Part shown: piece after piece, positions 55,153 to 64,000 of the stretch
Position numbering within the stretch: the stretch's first letter is position 1
Layout: every line of letters begins with the position of its first letter
DNA from: Vibrio sp. SS-MA-C1-2
GTDB lineage: Bacteria > Pseudomonadota > Gammaproteobacteria > Enterobacterales > Vibrionaceae
Length of the DNA stretch: 64,000 nt
Assembly (NCBI RefSeq): GCF_021513135.1
Contig: NZ_CP090981.1
Location: 1,488,001-1,552,000 of the forward strand
Direction: 5' to 3'
Made by a program: the position numbers and the translations under genes
The notes under the pieces: generated by a model
What the model was told of the DNA's origin: nothing
Database searches by the model: none
What the model saw: only the letters and a program-made list of their open reading frames with translations

Positions 55153-55794
55153 ATGGATCAAGAGTTTTGGCATAGTCGCTGGGCAGAAAATCGTATCGGT
55201 TTTCACCAAAATGAAGAGAATAATTTTTTAGTTAAGTACTGGTCTAAATTAAACGCGAAGAGAGAAGAGAGTGTACTGGTCCCTCTTTGTGGTAAATCGT
55301 TAGACCTGACTTGGTTAGCAGAGCGACAGCAGCGTGTGGTTGGTGTTGAGCTGAGTAAAATTGCTGTTGATGCTTTTTTTGCTGAAAACTTGTTAACGCC
55401 AACAGTGACGCGTCTTTCCGATAGCAGCACAGAATATCAGTTTGATGAATTAACGGTGTATTGTGGTGATTTCTTTGCGATTAAAGTCGAGACTGTCGAT
55501 TATATTTATGATCGAGCAGCGCTTGTTGCTATGCCTAAAGAGCGAAGAGGGGAGTATGCAGCGCACCTTCTTTCTCAATTAAAAGCGAATGGAAAAATAC
55601 TTTTGGTTTCATTAGAGTATCCACAAGAGAAGTTAGCCGGTCCTCCATTTAGTGTCGATAAAGCAGAGATTTCACGGTTATTTCCTAATGCGAAAGTAAC
55701 GGAACTAGAGAGAGAGGTGGCAGGTGACGACCATCGCCGAATTCAACAAGGATTAGAATATTTTCATGAAGTGGTTTGGTTGATTGAGCTTTAA
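55153..55794 (+). CDS. tpm: Thiopurine S-methyltransferase
   Basis: 213 residues, the bacterial Tpm length. The SAM site LVPLCGKSLDLTWLAERQ-QRVVGVELS and VYCGDFFAIK are conserved, as is DYIYDRAALVAMP. It methylates thiopurines or chalcogens (selenium, tellurium) in bacteria. It is divergent from the sulA-like gene; the LexA box lies 141 bp upstream of this ATG, too far to be its own. A terminator shared with asnS follows. Confidence 0.93.
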   Translation: MDQEFWHSRWAENRIGFHQNEENNFLVKYWSKLNAKREESVLVPLCGKSLDLTWLAERQQRVVGVELSKIAVDAFFAENLLTPTVTRLSDSSTEYQFDELTVYCGDFFAIKVETVDYIYDRAALVAMPKERRGEYAAHLLSQLKANGKILLVSLEYPQEKLAGPPFSVDKAEISRLFPNAKVTELEREVAGDDHRRIQQGLEYFHEVVWLIEL

Positions 55795-55816
55795 TCATTG
55801 GTGTGATGTTACAAAT

Positions 55817-55865
55817 AAAAAACCTCGGTAAATAAGCAGCAGCTTAAATAACCGAGGTTTTTTCT
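55817..55865. terminator. Bidirectional terminator between tpm and asnS
   Basis: AAAAAACCTCGGTAAAT pairs with ATAACCGAGGTTTTTT around a loop with AGCAGCAGC. It serves both convergent genes. Confidence 0.87.
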
Positions 55866-55910
55866 TAAGTATTAACAACTAACGGACTAGTTATTAAGCA
55901 CTAAGTTCAA

Positions 55911-57311
55911 TTAGAATGATGCGCTACGAGGAGTACGTGGGAATGGAATCACGTCACGTACGTTACCCATACCTGTCACATAAGAGACAAGACGTTCAAA
56001 ACCAAGACCAAAACCAGCATGAGGAACTGTGCCGTAACGACGTAAATCACGGTACCAGCTCATGTGTTCAGGATCGATGCCCATCGCAATCATACGCTCA
56101 TCTAGAATGTCTAGGCGCTCTTCACGTTGTGCACCGCCGATGATTTCACCGATACCTGGTGCAAGTACGTCCATCGCTGCCACTGTTTTGCCGTCGTCGT
56201 TTAAGCGCATATAGAAAGCTTTGATGTCTTTCGGATAGTTCTTAACGATAACCGGCGCTTTAAAGTGCTCTTCAGCTAGGTAGCGTTCATGTTCAGATGA
56301 CATATCGATACCCCACTCAACGTCAAACTCAAACTTCTTACCAGAGTCTAGTAGAATTTGGATTGCGTCAGTGTAATCAACTTGTGCGAAATCAGCGTCA
56401 ACGAATTGCTCTAGACGTGTAATTGCTTGTTTGTCGATGCGAGAAGCGAAGAACTCAAGGTCATCGCGACGCTCTTCAAGAACCGCGGCGAAAACGTATT
56501 TAAGCATGTCTTCAGCAAGTTTCGCGACATCGTCGAGGTCTGCAAACGCAACTTCAGGTTCAACCATCCAGAACTCCGCTAAGTGGCGGCTGGTGTTTGA
56601 GTTTTCGGCACGAAAGGTTGGGCCAAATGTGTAAACCTTGCTTAGGGCACAAGCGTAAGCTTCAGCATTAAGTTGACCAGATACGGTTAGAAACGTTTCT
56701 TTACCGAAGAAATCTTCATTGAAATCAACGTTACCTTCGTCAGTGCGAGGTAGATTTTCCATGTCTAACGTAGATACACGGAACATTTCACCAGCGCCTT
56801 CAGCATCAGATGCCGTGATAAGCGGAGCAGAAGTCCAGAAGAAGCCTTGTTCGTGGTAGAAACGGTGAATCGCTTGAGATAGACAGTTACGTACACGTGC
56901 TACTGCGCCAATCACATTTGTACGTGGACGTAGGTGAGCAACTTCACGAAGGTATTCGATAGAGTGACGTGTCTTAGCCATTGGATAAGTATCAGCGTCC
57001 TCAACCCAACCAACAACTTTAACGTTAGTTGCTGCGAGTTCGAAGTCTTGACCTTTCGCAGGAGACTCAACAATCTTACCGGTTACTTCAACAGAGCAAC
57101 CCGTGGTGAGTTTTAATACTTCATCTTGGTAATTATTGAGTTCATTAGGAACCACGGCCTGAATCGGGTCGAAACAAGAGCCATCATAAATAGCAAGGAA
57201 TGAGATACCAGCTTTAGAATCTCGACGAGTACGGATCCAGCCTTGAACTGTTACTTCTGTATCAACAGCGCATTGGCCTTGCAGTACGTCTTTTACAGGC
57301 GCGTAAGTCAT
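55911..57311 (-). CDS. asnS: Asparaginyl-tRNA synthetase
   Basis: 466 residues, the standard length when started at 57311 ([12 protein letters not shown]). An N-terminal OB-fold anticodon-binding domain ([20 protein letters not shown]) is followed by the class II core with motif 2 [21 protein letters not shown] and motif 3 [14 protein letters not shown]. The reaction charges tRNA-Asn with asparagine. The longer frame from 57350 is rejected since the family begins here. Confidence 0.97.
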   Translation of the reverse strand: MTYAPVKDVLQGQCAVDTEVTVQGWIRTRRDSKAGISFLAIYDGSCFDPIQAVVPNELNNYQDEVLKLTTGCSVEVTGKIVESPAKGQDFELAATNVKVVGWVEDADTYPMAKTRHSIEYLREVAHLRPRTNVIGAVARVRNCLSQAIHRFYHEQGFFWTSAPLITASDAEGAGEMFRVSTLDMENLPRTDEGNVDFNEDFFGKETFLTVSGQLNAEAYACALSKVYTFGPTFRAENSNTSRHLAEFWMVEPEVAFADLDDVAKLAEDMLKYVFAAVLEERRDDLEFFASRIDKQAITRLEQFVDADFAQVDYTDAIQILLDSGKKFEFDVEWGIDMSSEHERYLAEEHFKAPVIVKNYPKDIKAFYMRLNDDGKTVAAMDVLAPGIGEIIGGAQREERLDILDERMIAMGIDPEHMSWYRDLRRYGTVPHAGFGLGFERLVSYVTGMGNVRDVIPFPRTPRSASF

Positions 57312-57555
57312 AATTAGAGTTATTCTCCGTCTTTGTACATGTAAGTACATCTTTAATTAATCTGTCAGTGGTTAATATTACCTTTCCCAACGTAACCTGC
57401 AAGCCTTGAAGTCAATAGAAGCCGATATTAGTGAAAAAAATAAGAAAATTGGAATTTTGTTGATTAATAACTACGCGAACGGCATTTTATACCCCTATTT
57501 TTATCAACTTCGTCTAAACTTTTTATAATATATAATAAATTAAGGAGATAATTAT

Positions 57556-57633
57556 TTGCCATCTCTTCAGACATGGTTAAAATACTCCTCCTTAAACTGG
57601 TACGATGAGAATAAAGGTTTTGTATGCAAATGA
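57556..57633 (+). CDS. Possible 25-aa leader peptide upstream of maoC gene
   Basis: A TTG at 57556, 8 nt after AAGGAG, opens a 25-codon frame (MPSLQTWLKYSSLNWYDENK and so on). Its TGA overlaps an ATG of the MaoC frame at 57630 (ATGA), while the preferred MaoC start at 57624 lies inside it. Its ribosome-binding site TTAAGGAG (57540-57547) is exactly complementary to CTCCTTAA at 57588-57595, so a hairpin could hide it. The arrangement looks like translational coupling or a control peptide. The other 228 bp of the gap hold no further feature. Confidence 0.35.
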   Translation: MPSLQTWLKYSSLNWYDENKGFVCK

Positions 57634-58361
57634 AAGTAGTCAAATATATTAGAAGAAAAGGCTCAGAGCTTGCGCAAAAGAAGACGCCATTTGAATTTAA
57701 TGAATTAAAAGATTGGTTATCGCCAACTTTACGTGACTACTGGGTCGATTTTTTAACCAAAGCTCACCATAGCCAGTTAGCGCATTGGGTACAAGAAAAT
57801 CATAAACTGGTGACTAATCATGAGAAGCAAACGCATCCTGAGCAAGAAGAGTCTGAAAAAGTCACTGAAAAGCCCAAAACAGTCACCGTTGATCCAAAAG
57901 CTGAAGCGGTCTATTTAGAGCTAGTTGAATTAATTGGTGAAGAAATCCATGTGGGTGATTGGATGGTAGTCACACAAGATAAAATCAATTCTTTTGCTGA
58001 TGTCACCGAAGATCAACAATGGATTCATAATGATCCAGAAAGAGCAGCATTAGAGTCACCGTTTAAAACAACGATTGCTCATGGTTTCTTAACACTTTCA
58101 CTGCTTCCTGTGTTAACTGAATCCGTTGATCCTAAAAACCCACAGTATCCGACGGCTAAAATGACGGTTAACTATGGGTTAAATCAGGTTCGCTTCCCAT
58201 ATCCAATCAAAGTAGATAATCGTATCCGAGCGCGTAGTAAATTGACGGGAGTAACACCGATTCGTCGAGGATTAGAGTTAACCAAAGAGATCTTTATTGA
58301 AATTGAAGGGGTTCGTCGACCTGGTTGTGTGACTGAGTCTGTTGTTCGGCTCTACTTTTAA
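57624..58361 (+). CDS. MaoC family hot-dog dehydratase
   Basis: 245 residues: an N-terminal helical extension (1-100) and a C-terminal MaoC hot-dog domain with the catalytic motif FADVTEDQQWIHNDPERAA and TIAHGFLTLSLLPVL (Asp/His dyad). Such enzymes hydrate 2-enoyl-CoA to (R)-3-hydroxyacyl-CoA, feeding PHA synthesis or beta-oxidation. The N-terminal extension is seen in Vibrio relatives. AAGG lies 6 nt before ATG 57624. It may be coupled to an upstream leader frame. Confidence 0.88.
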   Translation: MQMKVVKYIRRKGSELAQKKTPFEFNELKDWLSPTLRDYWVDFLTKAHHSQLAHWVQENHKLVTNHEKQTHPEQEESEKVTEKPKTVTVDPKAEAVYLELVELIGEEIHVGDWMVVTQDKINSFADVTEDQQWIHNDPERAALESPFKTTIAHGFLTLSLLPVLTESVDPKNPQYPTAKMTVNYGLNQVRFPYPIKVDNRIRARSKLTGVTPIRRGLELTKEIFIEIEGVRRPGCVTESVVRLYF

Positions 58362-58490
58362 GCTATTTTAATATTAAATGCAGTGAAAAACAGAGAGTTA
58401 ATGATTTTATCAATGTTATTGTTTAAGATTAAATTAACCTGAATTAATAATAGTATTAACGACCTATTCAATAGAAAGAAGGATTAATAA

Positions 58491-59024
58491 ATGAGTGTAG
58501 CTAAAATTGGTATTGTAACTGTCAGTGATCGTGCAAGTGTAGGGATCTATGATGATATTTCTGGCCCCGCAATTATCGAAACGTTGAATGCATACTTGAC
58601 GTCCGAATGGGAACCAGTTTATCAGGTAATCCCCGATGAGCAAGATGTGATTGAAGCCACTCTAATCAAAATGGCAGAAGAAGATAACTGCAGTTTAATC
58701 GTCACAACCGGTGGCACAGGTCCAGCTAAACGTGATGTGACCCCTGAAGCAACTGAAGCAGTTTGTGATCGTATGATGCCAGGTTTTGGTGAGCTAATGC
58801 GTACAGAGTCATTAAAGTTTGTACCAACAGCGATTCTTTCTCGTCAAACAGCAGGACTTCGTGGTGATAGCTTAATTATTAACTTACCAGGTAAACCAAA
58901 ATCTATCCGTGAATGTTTAGATGCGGTATTTCCTGCGGTTCCTTACTGTATTGATCTGATGGATGGCCCTTTCCTTGAGTGTGATGAGTCAGTCATTAAG
59001 CCATTCCGTCCAAAAGCTAAATAG
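58491..59024 (+). CDS. mog: Molybdopterin adenylyltransferase Mog
   Basis: 177 residues of the MoaB/Mog fold: VTVSDRASVGIYDDISGP, TTGGTGPAKRDVTPEAT (the family's GGTG), LRGDSLIINLPGKPKS. It adenylylates molybdopterin before molybdenum insertion in cofactor synthesis. AGAAGGA lies before the ATG. Its terminator overlaps the start of the next gene. Confidence 0.93.
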   Translation: MSVAKIGIVTVSDRASVGIYDDISGPAIIETLNAYLTSEWEPVYQVIPDEQDVIEATLIKMAEEDNCSLIVTTGGTGPAKRDVTPEATEAVCDRMMPGFGELMRTESLKFVPTAILSRQTAGLRGDSLIINLPGKPKSIRECLDAVFPAVPYCIDLMDGPFLECDESVIKPFRPKAK

Positions 59025-59044
59025 ATCATTTAGATTTTAATTTG

Positions 59045-60679
59045 ATGAAGCCCTTAATTTTATCTTCGCATGTAGAGATGAAATTGAGGGCTTTTCTTTT
59101 ATTCTGTTTTTTCACTATACCCATTTCTTTTCTATTTCATTCCTCTTTAGTTTTAGCCGTAACTCAGCAAGGTTTATCGACTCAATCAAACTATGCAGTC
59201 ATGAATCCGAGTGATCTATCAAATAATGATATCAAAGCCGGGGTTTGTGTTATTCGTGTCGGTAATACGTTGTTAATGGTTGATGAACTGATTACAGGTA
59301 AATTAGCACTGCCCGGTGGTGGCAGAGATAAAGGAGAGTCCCCAGCTCAAAGTGCAGAGCGAGAAGTCTTAGAAGAGATCGGTATTCGGGTCAATGCGGT
59401 GAGATTATTAATGGTTGATAATCAAGCTGCAATTTACAACTGTGTTAGCGATCAACCGATAGCGATTCTGCCTTCATTTTCTTCCTCTTCTTTATTTTCA
59501 GCGTCTCTTTATCAAGGTATTCTTGTCGCATCAGTTGGACAACATTACGGCATTGAGGTTAAGAATAGTCAGCTTATTAATCCCAACGCTATTTCATTAC
59601 AGCAATATCGTTTTCCTGAGCAGTACCAACACCTTAATGTTTGGTTAAAAAATTCAATAGAGAGCAGAGTGAGTGAGAGTCACATTAATGCTTCTGGCTC
59701 TTTATTTGGCGATCAAGCGTTATATATAAACCATTACTTAATTGATTTACAAAGAACCATATTGAGTTGGTTGGACGATAATGTTCCAGACTATGTTGCT
59801 AACGAAATGCATGTTTATTTATTACGATTAAATGCTTTTTTTAGTCAAACTATTCTTGGTGCTAATCTTATTTTTTGGCTGGTTTTTACTTTATTATTGA
59901 TGAAAAGAGTGATTGAAAAAGATCAAGAGTCTGCAATAAAGCATCAAAATCTGTTGCTCTTTTATACTTTATCATTATTGGTGGTCATTCCCGTTTTACA
60001 GCAATTTATCGCAAAATTGAGGCCATTCTATAGTGACAATACACTCCAACAGATCTCGGCTTGGGGTTACTCCTTACCGAATAGCACCACCTTATTATTA
60101 AGTTTTATTTTTATTCTGATCTATCGCTGTAACAAGGTAGCGGAAGAGAGGGGGTTTCTTAAAGTTGTGGCTGCCATTTTAATCTTTCAATCTTTTTTTG
60201 TTCTATTATTAGGTGTTAATGATGTGGTTGATATTGCGGTATCATTATTGTTTGGATCTATAGCGGCTGGGTTATATCCGTTGTTTCGTTGTTATTTTCC
60301 GACTTACTTTTTACCTTATTGTTGGCTAATACTGGCACTGATCGCTGGTTTCTTAGGGATCAAAACGCATCTGATTTCTCATTTGTGCATCATGGTTATT
60401 GCTATCTTTATTTTCTTAACTCAAATAAAAATGCAATTTGAATCTAAACAAAATAGGCTAGAACAGCATTATCGTTATTTACCCTTTATGGGTTTATGGC
60501 GCTTAATGGGTGTTGTGATAATAATAAGTTTTTTTAGTCTAGTTCAGTCACCATTCAGTGATGCGACCATCGTTATCCCCATCGATATTTTATCTGGATT
60601 AATATTCATTAATTGGATAACCAGTTGGGCGACAAGAAGTTATTTGTCTCTTTTTCGTTCGTCAGGTAAAGTGTCATAA
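59045..60679 (+). CDS. NUDIX hydrolase fused to a degenerate PAP2 membrane domain
   Basis: About 544 residues. After an N-terminal hydrophobic segment a full NUDIX box is present, G-x5-E-x7-REVLEEIG (about residues 92-114). Six or more helices follow as a PAP2-type module. Relatives are annotated bifunctional NUDIX/PAP2 proteins in Vibrio. In this copy the PAP2 catalytic motifs look lost: KLRPF keeps the Arg, but the PSGH equivalent is PNST and the catalytic histidine of the third motif is Asn (GVNDVVD). The start is uncertain because the mog terminator overlaps it (ATG 59078 is an alternative). Confidence 0.8.
   Translation: MKPLILSSHVEMKLRAFLLFCFFTIPISFLFHSSLVLAVTQQGLSTQSNYAVMNPSDLSNNDIKAGVCVIRVGNTLLMVDELITGKLALPGGGRDKGESPAQSAEREVLEEIGIRVNAVRLLMVDNQAAIYNCVSDQPIAILPSFSSSSLFSASLYQGILVASVGQHYGIEVKNSQLINPNAISLQQYRFPEQYQHLNVWLKNSIESRVSESHINASGSLFGDQALYINHYLIDLQRTILSWLDDNVPDYVANEMHVYLLRLNAFFSQTILGANLIFWLVFTLLLMKRVIEKDQESAIKHQNLLLFYTLSLLVVIPVLQQFIAKLRPFYSDNTLQQISAWGYSLPNSTTLLLSFIFILIYRCNKVAEERGFLKVVAAILIFQSFFVLLLGVNDVVDIAVSLLFGSIAAGLYPLFRCYFPTYFLPYCWLILALIAGFLGIKTHLISHLCIMVIAIFIFLTQIKMQFESKQNRLEQHYRYLPFMGLWRLMGVVIIISFFSLVQSPFSDATIVIPIDILSGLIFINWITSWATRSYLSLFRSSGKVS
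59048..59104 (+). terminator. mog terminator overlapping the start of the NUDIX-PAP2 gene
   Basis: AAGCCCTTAATTTTATCT (59048-59065) pairs with AGATGAAATTGAGGGCTT (59076-59093), 18 bp with only G-U wobbles, loop TCGCATGTAG, followed by TTTTCTTTTATT. It ends 24-80 bp past the mog stop. One candidate start of the next gene, ATG 59045, precedes it and another, ATG 59078, lies in its right arm. Confidence 0.85.
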
Positions 60680-60714
60680 CGCTTAAGGTTGAGCAAAGAA
60701 TACAAGGAATCGTT

Positions 60715-63700
60715 ATGGCACTGGCTGAGCAACTGCCCACTCTCAAAGAACAACCCCAATTACCTATTTTTGTACAAGAGTATCTACAACAATTAGCTCT
60801 CACTGGATTTAGTGGCGACATAGAAACGTCATTTAGTAGTCGTTTAGCGGTAGCAACGGATAACAGTGTTTATCAAATAATTCCTCAAGCGATCTTATTA
60901 CCAAAAACAACCTTAGATGTCTCTTTAATTGGTGAAATAGCCAAACAAGAACAATTCTCTGATGTGACATTCTCTCCACGAGGCGGCGGAACGGGGACTA
61001 ATGGGCAATCATTAACCTTAGGTGTGGTTGTCGATCTATCTCGTCATATGAAACATATTATTGAGATTAATCTTGAAGAACAGTGGGTCAAAGTTGAAGC
61101 TGGCGTCGTCAAAGATCAACTTAATGATGTACTACGTCCACATGGATATTTTTTCTCTCCCGATCTCTCTACCAGCAATCGTGCAACGTTAGGTGGGATG
61201 ATTAATACCGATGCATCTGGGCAAGGGTCACTCTACTATGGGAAAACCTCAGATCATGTTTTAGGACTAAAAGCGGTTTTAATTGATGGTTCGATTATTG
61301 ATACCCAACCTTTAACTGAATTACAAATCAGAGAACAGAGTAGTGAACAGACACGAGCAAGCTCGGCAATGAAAGTCTCATCCGATGTTTGTCGTGATAA
61401 TCGTGCTGAAATTGTTGCTAAATTCCCGCCGCTTAACCGATTTTTAACAGGTTATGATCTGCAACATCCTTATGATGAGGCAATGACGCATTTTGATATT
61501 GGTCGAATTCTTTGTGGTTCAGAAGGGTCTTTGGCTTTTATTACTGAAGCAAAACTTAATATTACACCGATTCCCACCGTCAGAAAGCTGATCAATATTA
61601 AATATGACAGCTTTGATTCTGCATTGCGAAATGCACCAATGATGGTTGAAGCGGATGCTTTGTCTGTTGAGACAGTTGATTCTCGCGTTTTGAATCTCGC
61701 AAAACAAGACATCGTTTGGCATTCGGTCAAAGAGTTGATTACCGATGTACCGGGAGCGGATCTGCAAGGGTTAAATATTGTTGAATTTGCGGGTAATTCA
61801 GAATCAGATATTCAACAGAAAGTGACTAAATTAACGGATAAGCTAGAGCTGATGTTGGAGAATCAACAAGCGGGAATTATTGGTTATCAATGTTGTGATG
61901 ATCTCGCGAGTATCAATAAAATCTATGGCATGCGAAAAAAATCAGTGGGGTTATTAGGCGCGACAAAAGGACGTAAAAAGCCGATTGCTTTTACGGAAGA
62001 TACGTGTGTGCCACCAGAAAATCTTGCTGACTTTATTGCTGAATTTAGAGAGCTACTTGATAGTCACAATTTGGCTTATGGGATGTTTGGTCATGTTGAT
62101 GCTGGTGTACTTCATGTTCGTCCCGCTTTAGACCTCTGTGATCCACATCAAGAGCAACTCCTTCATCAAATCTCTGACCAAGTGGTACAACTGGTTTCTA
62201 AATATAAGGGATTAATGTGGGGAGAGCATGGTAAAGGTTTCCGCTCTGAATATGGACCTGAGTTTTTTGGTGATTCGCTTTTTTCTCAATTACGTCGGAT
62301 CAAAACAGCGTTTGATCCCCATAATCAGATGAATCCCGGTAAAGTTTGTACTCCTTTAGATCGAAATGACAAGTTGGCATCAGTTAATGCGGTTAAACGT
62401 GGTTTTTATGATCGACAAATCCCCGTAACTGTTCGTGATAGTTTTAAGCAGGTTATGGAGTGTAACGGTAATGGTCTCTGTTTTAATTACGATAAAAACT
62501 CACCAATGTGTCCGTCAATGAAGGTGAGTGGTGACCGTCGTCAATCACCAAAAGGGCGAGCAACAATGATGAGGGAGTGGTTACGTCAACTTTCAGAGCA
62601 AGGGGTTGATATTAATGCTTTAGAGCAATCTGTTAGCCAAGGTCGTCCATCGATCAAACAGATTATTAATAAGTTCAAAGCAAATAAAAAGCGTGATCAA
62701 TTTGATTTTTCTCATCAAGTATTAGAGGTGATGAATAGCTGCCTTGCGTGTAAAGCGTGTGCAAGCCAATGTCCAATTAGTGTGGATGTACCAAGTTTTC
62801 GATCTCGCTTCTTTAATCTCTATTACAGTAAATATCCACGTCCATTTAAAGATTACTTGGTTGCTAATGTTGAGAGCTATCTCCCATTAATGGCAAAGGC
62901 GGCTAAATGGTCAAATAAGGTCACTCAGAATAAATTAGTCAGTTATGTTACTGAAAACAGTATCGGTTATGTCGATACTCCTGAGCTCTCTATTCCAACG
63001 TTAACGCAGCAAATCAGCGATAACAATGGAATTATCGATTTTGATCTAGCGAAATTAAGAGAGTTATCATCAAGTGAACGAGAAAATTATTTACTGGTCG
63101 TTCAAGATCCGTTTACTAGCTATTATGATGCAGGTGTCGTGGCTGATTTTATGACATTGGCGGTTAAATTAGGTAAAAAACCTGTTTTATTACCCTTCAA
63201 ACCTAATGGTAAAGCACAACATGTGAAAGGATTTTTAGCTCAATTTAAAACAACGGCTCAAACCACGGCTCAATTCTTGAATCAAGTTGCCAATTTAGGC
63301 ATTCCTATGGTTGGAGTCGATCCTGCTTTGGTGCTTTGTTATCGTGATGAGTACCAAGAAATCTTGGGAGTGCTACGCGGAGAGTTTGCTGTTTTAACCG
63401 TTCATGAATGGCTGCAACCGAGATTGCCTAATATACCTAACCTTGTTGATTCAACGATGAGTTCAGCAACTACAGGTAATAACACCGAGAAAAATAACGG
63501 TAATGAGACTGAAAATAAACCTTGGTATCTTTTTGCTCACTGTACAGAAAAAACCAAACTCCCCAATGCTGAACAAGAGTGGGGTGCAATCTTTACCCAT
63601 TTTGGCTTAACATTACAAACCGTTCCAGTAGGATGTTGTGGCATGGCAGGAACCTTTGGGCATGAGAAAGAAAACCGAAAAACCTCTCAAGATATTTACA

Positions 63701-63840
63701 ATTTAAGTTGGAAACCTCAAATGGATTTGTTAGATAAAACGCGTTGTATGTCGACAGGCTACTCTTGTCGTAGTCAAGTTAAACGTTTTGAGGGTGTGAA
63801 CTTTCAACATCCATTACAAGTATTACTGAGTAATATTTGA
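60715..63840 (+). CDS. ydiJ: FAD/Fe-S oxidoreductase YdiJ (D-2-hydroxyglutarate dehydrogenase type)
   Basis: 1041 residues. The FAD-binding type 4 domain has SPRGGGTGTNGQSLTLGVVV. The FAD C-terminal domain includes HVDAGVLHVRP and WGEHGKGFRSEYGPEFFG. The C-terminal part has the 4Fe-4S ligands in CLACKACASQCPISVD and a CCG-type HdrD domain (VPVGCCGMAGTFGHE). E. coli YdiJ, of nearly this length, oxidises D-2-hydroxyglutarate to 2-oxoglutarate. AAGGA lies before the ATG. It is followed by an ERIC-like copy. Confidence 0.93.
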   Translation: MALAEQLPTLKEQPQLPIFVQEYLQQLALTGFSGDIETSFSSRLAVATDNSVYQIIPQAILLPKTTLDVSLIGEIAKQEQFSDVTFSPRGGGTGTNGQSLTLGVVVDLSRHMKHIIEINLEEQWVKVEAGVVKDQLNDVLRPHGYFFSPDLSTSNRATLGGMINTDASGQGSLYYGKTSDHVLGLKAVLIDGSIIDTQPLTELQIREQSSEQTRASSAMKVSSDVCRDNRAEIVAKFPPLNRFLTGYDLQHPYDEAMTHFDIGRILCGSEGSLAFITEAKLNITPIPTVRKLINIKYDSFDSALRNAPMMVEADALSVETVDSRVLNLAKQDIVWHSVKELITDVPGADLQGLNIVEFAGNSESDIQQKVTKLTDKLELMLENQQAGIIGYQCCDDLASINKIYGMRKKSVGLLGATKGRKKPIAFTEDTCVPPENLADFIAEFRELLDSHNLAYGMFGHVDAGVLHVRPALDLCDPHQEQLLHQISDQVVQLVSKYKGLMWGEHGKGFRSEYGPEFFGDSLFSQLRRIKTAFDPHNQMNPGKVCTPLDRNDKLASVNAVKRGFYDRQIPVTVRDSFKQVMECNGNGLCFNYDKNSPMCPSMKVSGDRRQSPKGRATMMREWLRQLSEQGVDINALEQSVSQGRPSIKQIINKFKANKKRDQFDFSHQVLEVMNSCLACKACASQCPISVDVPSFRSRFFNLYYSKYPRPFKDYLVANVESYLPLMAKAAKWSNKVTQNKLVSYVTENSIGYVDTPELSIPTLTQQISDNNGIIDFDLAKLRELSSSERENYLLVVQDPFTSYYDAGVVADFMTLAVKLGKKPVLLPFKPNGKAQHVKGFLAQFKTTAQTTAQFLNQVANLGIPMVGVDPALVLCYRDEYQEILGVLRGEFAVLTVHEWLQPRLPNIPNLVDSTMSSATTGNNTEKNNGNETENKPWYLFAHCTEKTKLPNAEQEWGAIFTHFGLTLQTVPVGCCGMAGTFGHEKENRKTSQDIYNLSWKPQMDLLDKTRCMSTGYSCRSQVKRFEGVNFQHPLQVLLSNI

Positions 63841-63861
63841 AGGAAGATTCCAGTGAACGCC

Positions 63862-63989
63862 TATCCCCTTCATACTTGAAGTTGCTAGGTTGTTGGCTGC
63901 ACTCGTTCGCCCCAATCATAGAGTACTCCTATACTCATGGGGCCTCACTCATTGGCCGCCTACTAGCAACGCCAATTATTTTAGGCATA
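63862..63989 (+). repeat. ERIC-like repeat, near-consensus copy
   Basis: A full copy from TATCCCCTTCATACTTGAAG to CGCCAATTATTTTAGGCATA lies 21 bp past the ydiJ stop. It is closest to the window's consensus and useful as a query. Confidence 0.88.
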
Positions 63990-64000
63990 GAATATTTATT

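Overview
The window looks like a chromosomal segment of a low-GC member of the Vibrionaceae (Photobacterium or Aliivibrio-like; the sequence does not let me name the species). Reasons: the bcr-rsuA-radD-rplY and yhaJ-yqjG-DoxX neighbourhoods resemble gamma-proteobacterial gene order, an H-NOX gene is paired with a cytoplasmic histidine kinase, and there is a NUDIX-PAP2 fusion, an AttH-type lipocalin transporter operon and a standalone NifW-like gene. ERIC-like imperfect palindromes of about 125-140 bp are scattered between genes. I see no rRNA, tRNA, CRISPR array, prophage or insertion sequence.

Layout. 0-2.3 kb: nitric-oxide type sensing (partial histidine kinase plus H-NOX) divergent from a DsbA-like thiol protein. 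2.8-8.4 kb: BCCT transporter, YagU, a FUSC-like protein, an AbrB-type transporter and a small unknown gene. 8.6-11.4 kb: yhaJ-like LysR regulator, yqjG quinone reductase, a pirin (yhaK-like) remnant and DoxX. 11.7-17.4 kb: small membrane proteins, a GNAT acetyltransferase preceded by a hexanucleotide microsatellite, YgjV, an S33 peptidase, MarC, a UbiX-like flavin prenyltransferase and a glutaredoxin. 17.4-28.2 kb: M14 peptidase, tolC, an OppA-like binding protein, AAC(3)-family acetyltransferase, M20 peptidase, purine-type NCS2 permease and arsR-acr3.

28.5-34.4 kb is the most accessory-looking part: an AlkA-like glycosylase, a roughly 760-bp non-coding minisatellite of 49-bp units built from 8-bp subrepeats, NifW, the yefM-yoeB toxin-antitoxin pair with its TGTACA operator, and a 1017-residue lipoprotein of the alkaline phosphatase superfamily whose last codons lie inside an ERIC-like repeat. 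34.5-44.3 kb: M32 carboxypeptidase, an orphan TAXI binding protein, rplY, an HdeA-like periplasmic protein, radD, rsuA, bcr and a DUF2867 SDR. 44.5-48.7 kb: an ABC ATPase, FtsX-type permease and AttH-like lipoprotein operon, the last with a single frameshift at an A7 run. 48.7-64 kb: udp with tandem CRP sites, ygiQ, arcD, a LexA-controlled sulA-like gene, tpm, asnS, a MaoC protein with a possible leader peptide, mog, a NUDIX/PAP2 fusion and ydiJ.

Most genes are housekeeping or transport genes in short units closed by clear intrinsic terminators. The unusual material is mainly in the repeats, in decayed genes, and in regulatory structures overlapping gene starts. Start codons were moved from the longest open frame where a Shine-Dalgarno sequence or family alignment argued for it.
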